Shown here piece after piece: positions 5,243 through 5,246 of a stretch of DNA of 5,246 bases. A program made the translations under genes and the position numbers. The stretch comes from JBBUX01 sp037445775 (GTDB lineage Bacteria > Actinomycetota > Coriobacteriia > Anaerosomatales > PHET01), in the NCBI GenBank assembly GCA_037445775.1, contig JBBIJX010000078.1:1-5246 (forward strand), in the 5' to 3' direction. A model generated the notes under the pieces. That model had not been told where the DNA came from, ran no database searches, and saw only the letters and a program-made list of their open reading frames with translations. Within the stretch, counting starts at the first letter, position 1. Every line of letters begins with the position of its first letter.

Positions 5243-5246
5243 GAGG
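5241..5246 (+). promoter_or_regulatory. Ribosome binding site of a gene beyond the right edge
   Basis: The window ends in AGGAGG, a perfect Shine-Dalgarno core that overlaps the TAG stop of the membrane-protein gene. The layout suggests another same-strand gene beginning within about 5-10 bases past the edge, which would extend the operon. Confidence 0.5.

Noticed and set aside
1..5246. CRISPR array, tRNA or rRNA gene, insertion sequence, prophage or toxin-antitoxin system
   Set aside because: No spaced direct repeats, cloverleaf, conserved rRNA stretches, transposase or integrase motifs were seen on either strand.

Overview
The window is GC-rich bacterial chromosomal DNA, with strong G/C preference at third codon positions. 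It carries ordinary housekeeping or accessory genes and no sign of phage, transposon, CRISPR or RNA genes. GTG starts, GC-rich codon use, an Ala/Pro-rich cytoplasmic tail on a membrane protein and a GlxR/CRP-like operator suggest a high-GC Gram-positive (Actinomycetota, possibly a Coriobacteriia-like lineage). This is an inference from style, not from a marker gene.

Layout. (1) Bases 1-1098, minus strand: a MacB/LolD-type ABC exporter operon. The ATPase comes first, and the FtsX-like permease follows with a 4-base GTGA overlap and runs off the left edge. (2) Bases 1099-1330: a 232-base divergent control region. It contains a perfect CRP/GlxR-type palindrome (TGTGA-N6-TCACA), a second inverted repeat and a likely extended -10 promoter reading right. 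(3) Bases 1331-2548, plus strand: a secreted subtilisin-like (S8) protease with signal peptide, I9-like propeptide, complete catalytic residues and an EF-hand-like acidic loop near the C-terminus. (4) Bases 2579-3409, minus strand and convergent with the protease: a fold-type IV PLP enzyme (aminotransferase class IV). (5) Bases 3410-3484: a short divergent promoter region. (6) Bases 3485-5242, plus strand: a probable two-gene operon of uncharacterised proteins. The first is a predicted soluble two-part protein. The second has a Pro/Ala-rich tail, one membrane helix and a long helical extracytoplasmic domain. A Shine-Dalgarno sequence at the last six bases suggests the operon continues.

The ATPase and permease clearly form one transporter. 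The protease is divergent from it and may share control through the CRP-like site. The aminotransferase has no evident functional tie to its neighbours. The least understood part is the pair of genes at 3485-5242, and I do not assign it a function. I found no clear evidence of a novel defence or mobile system here.
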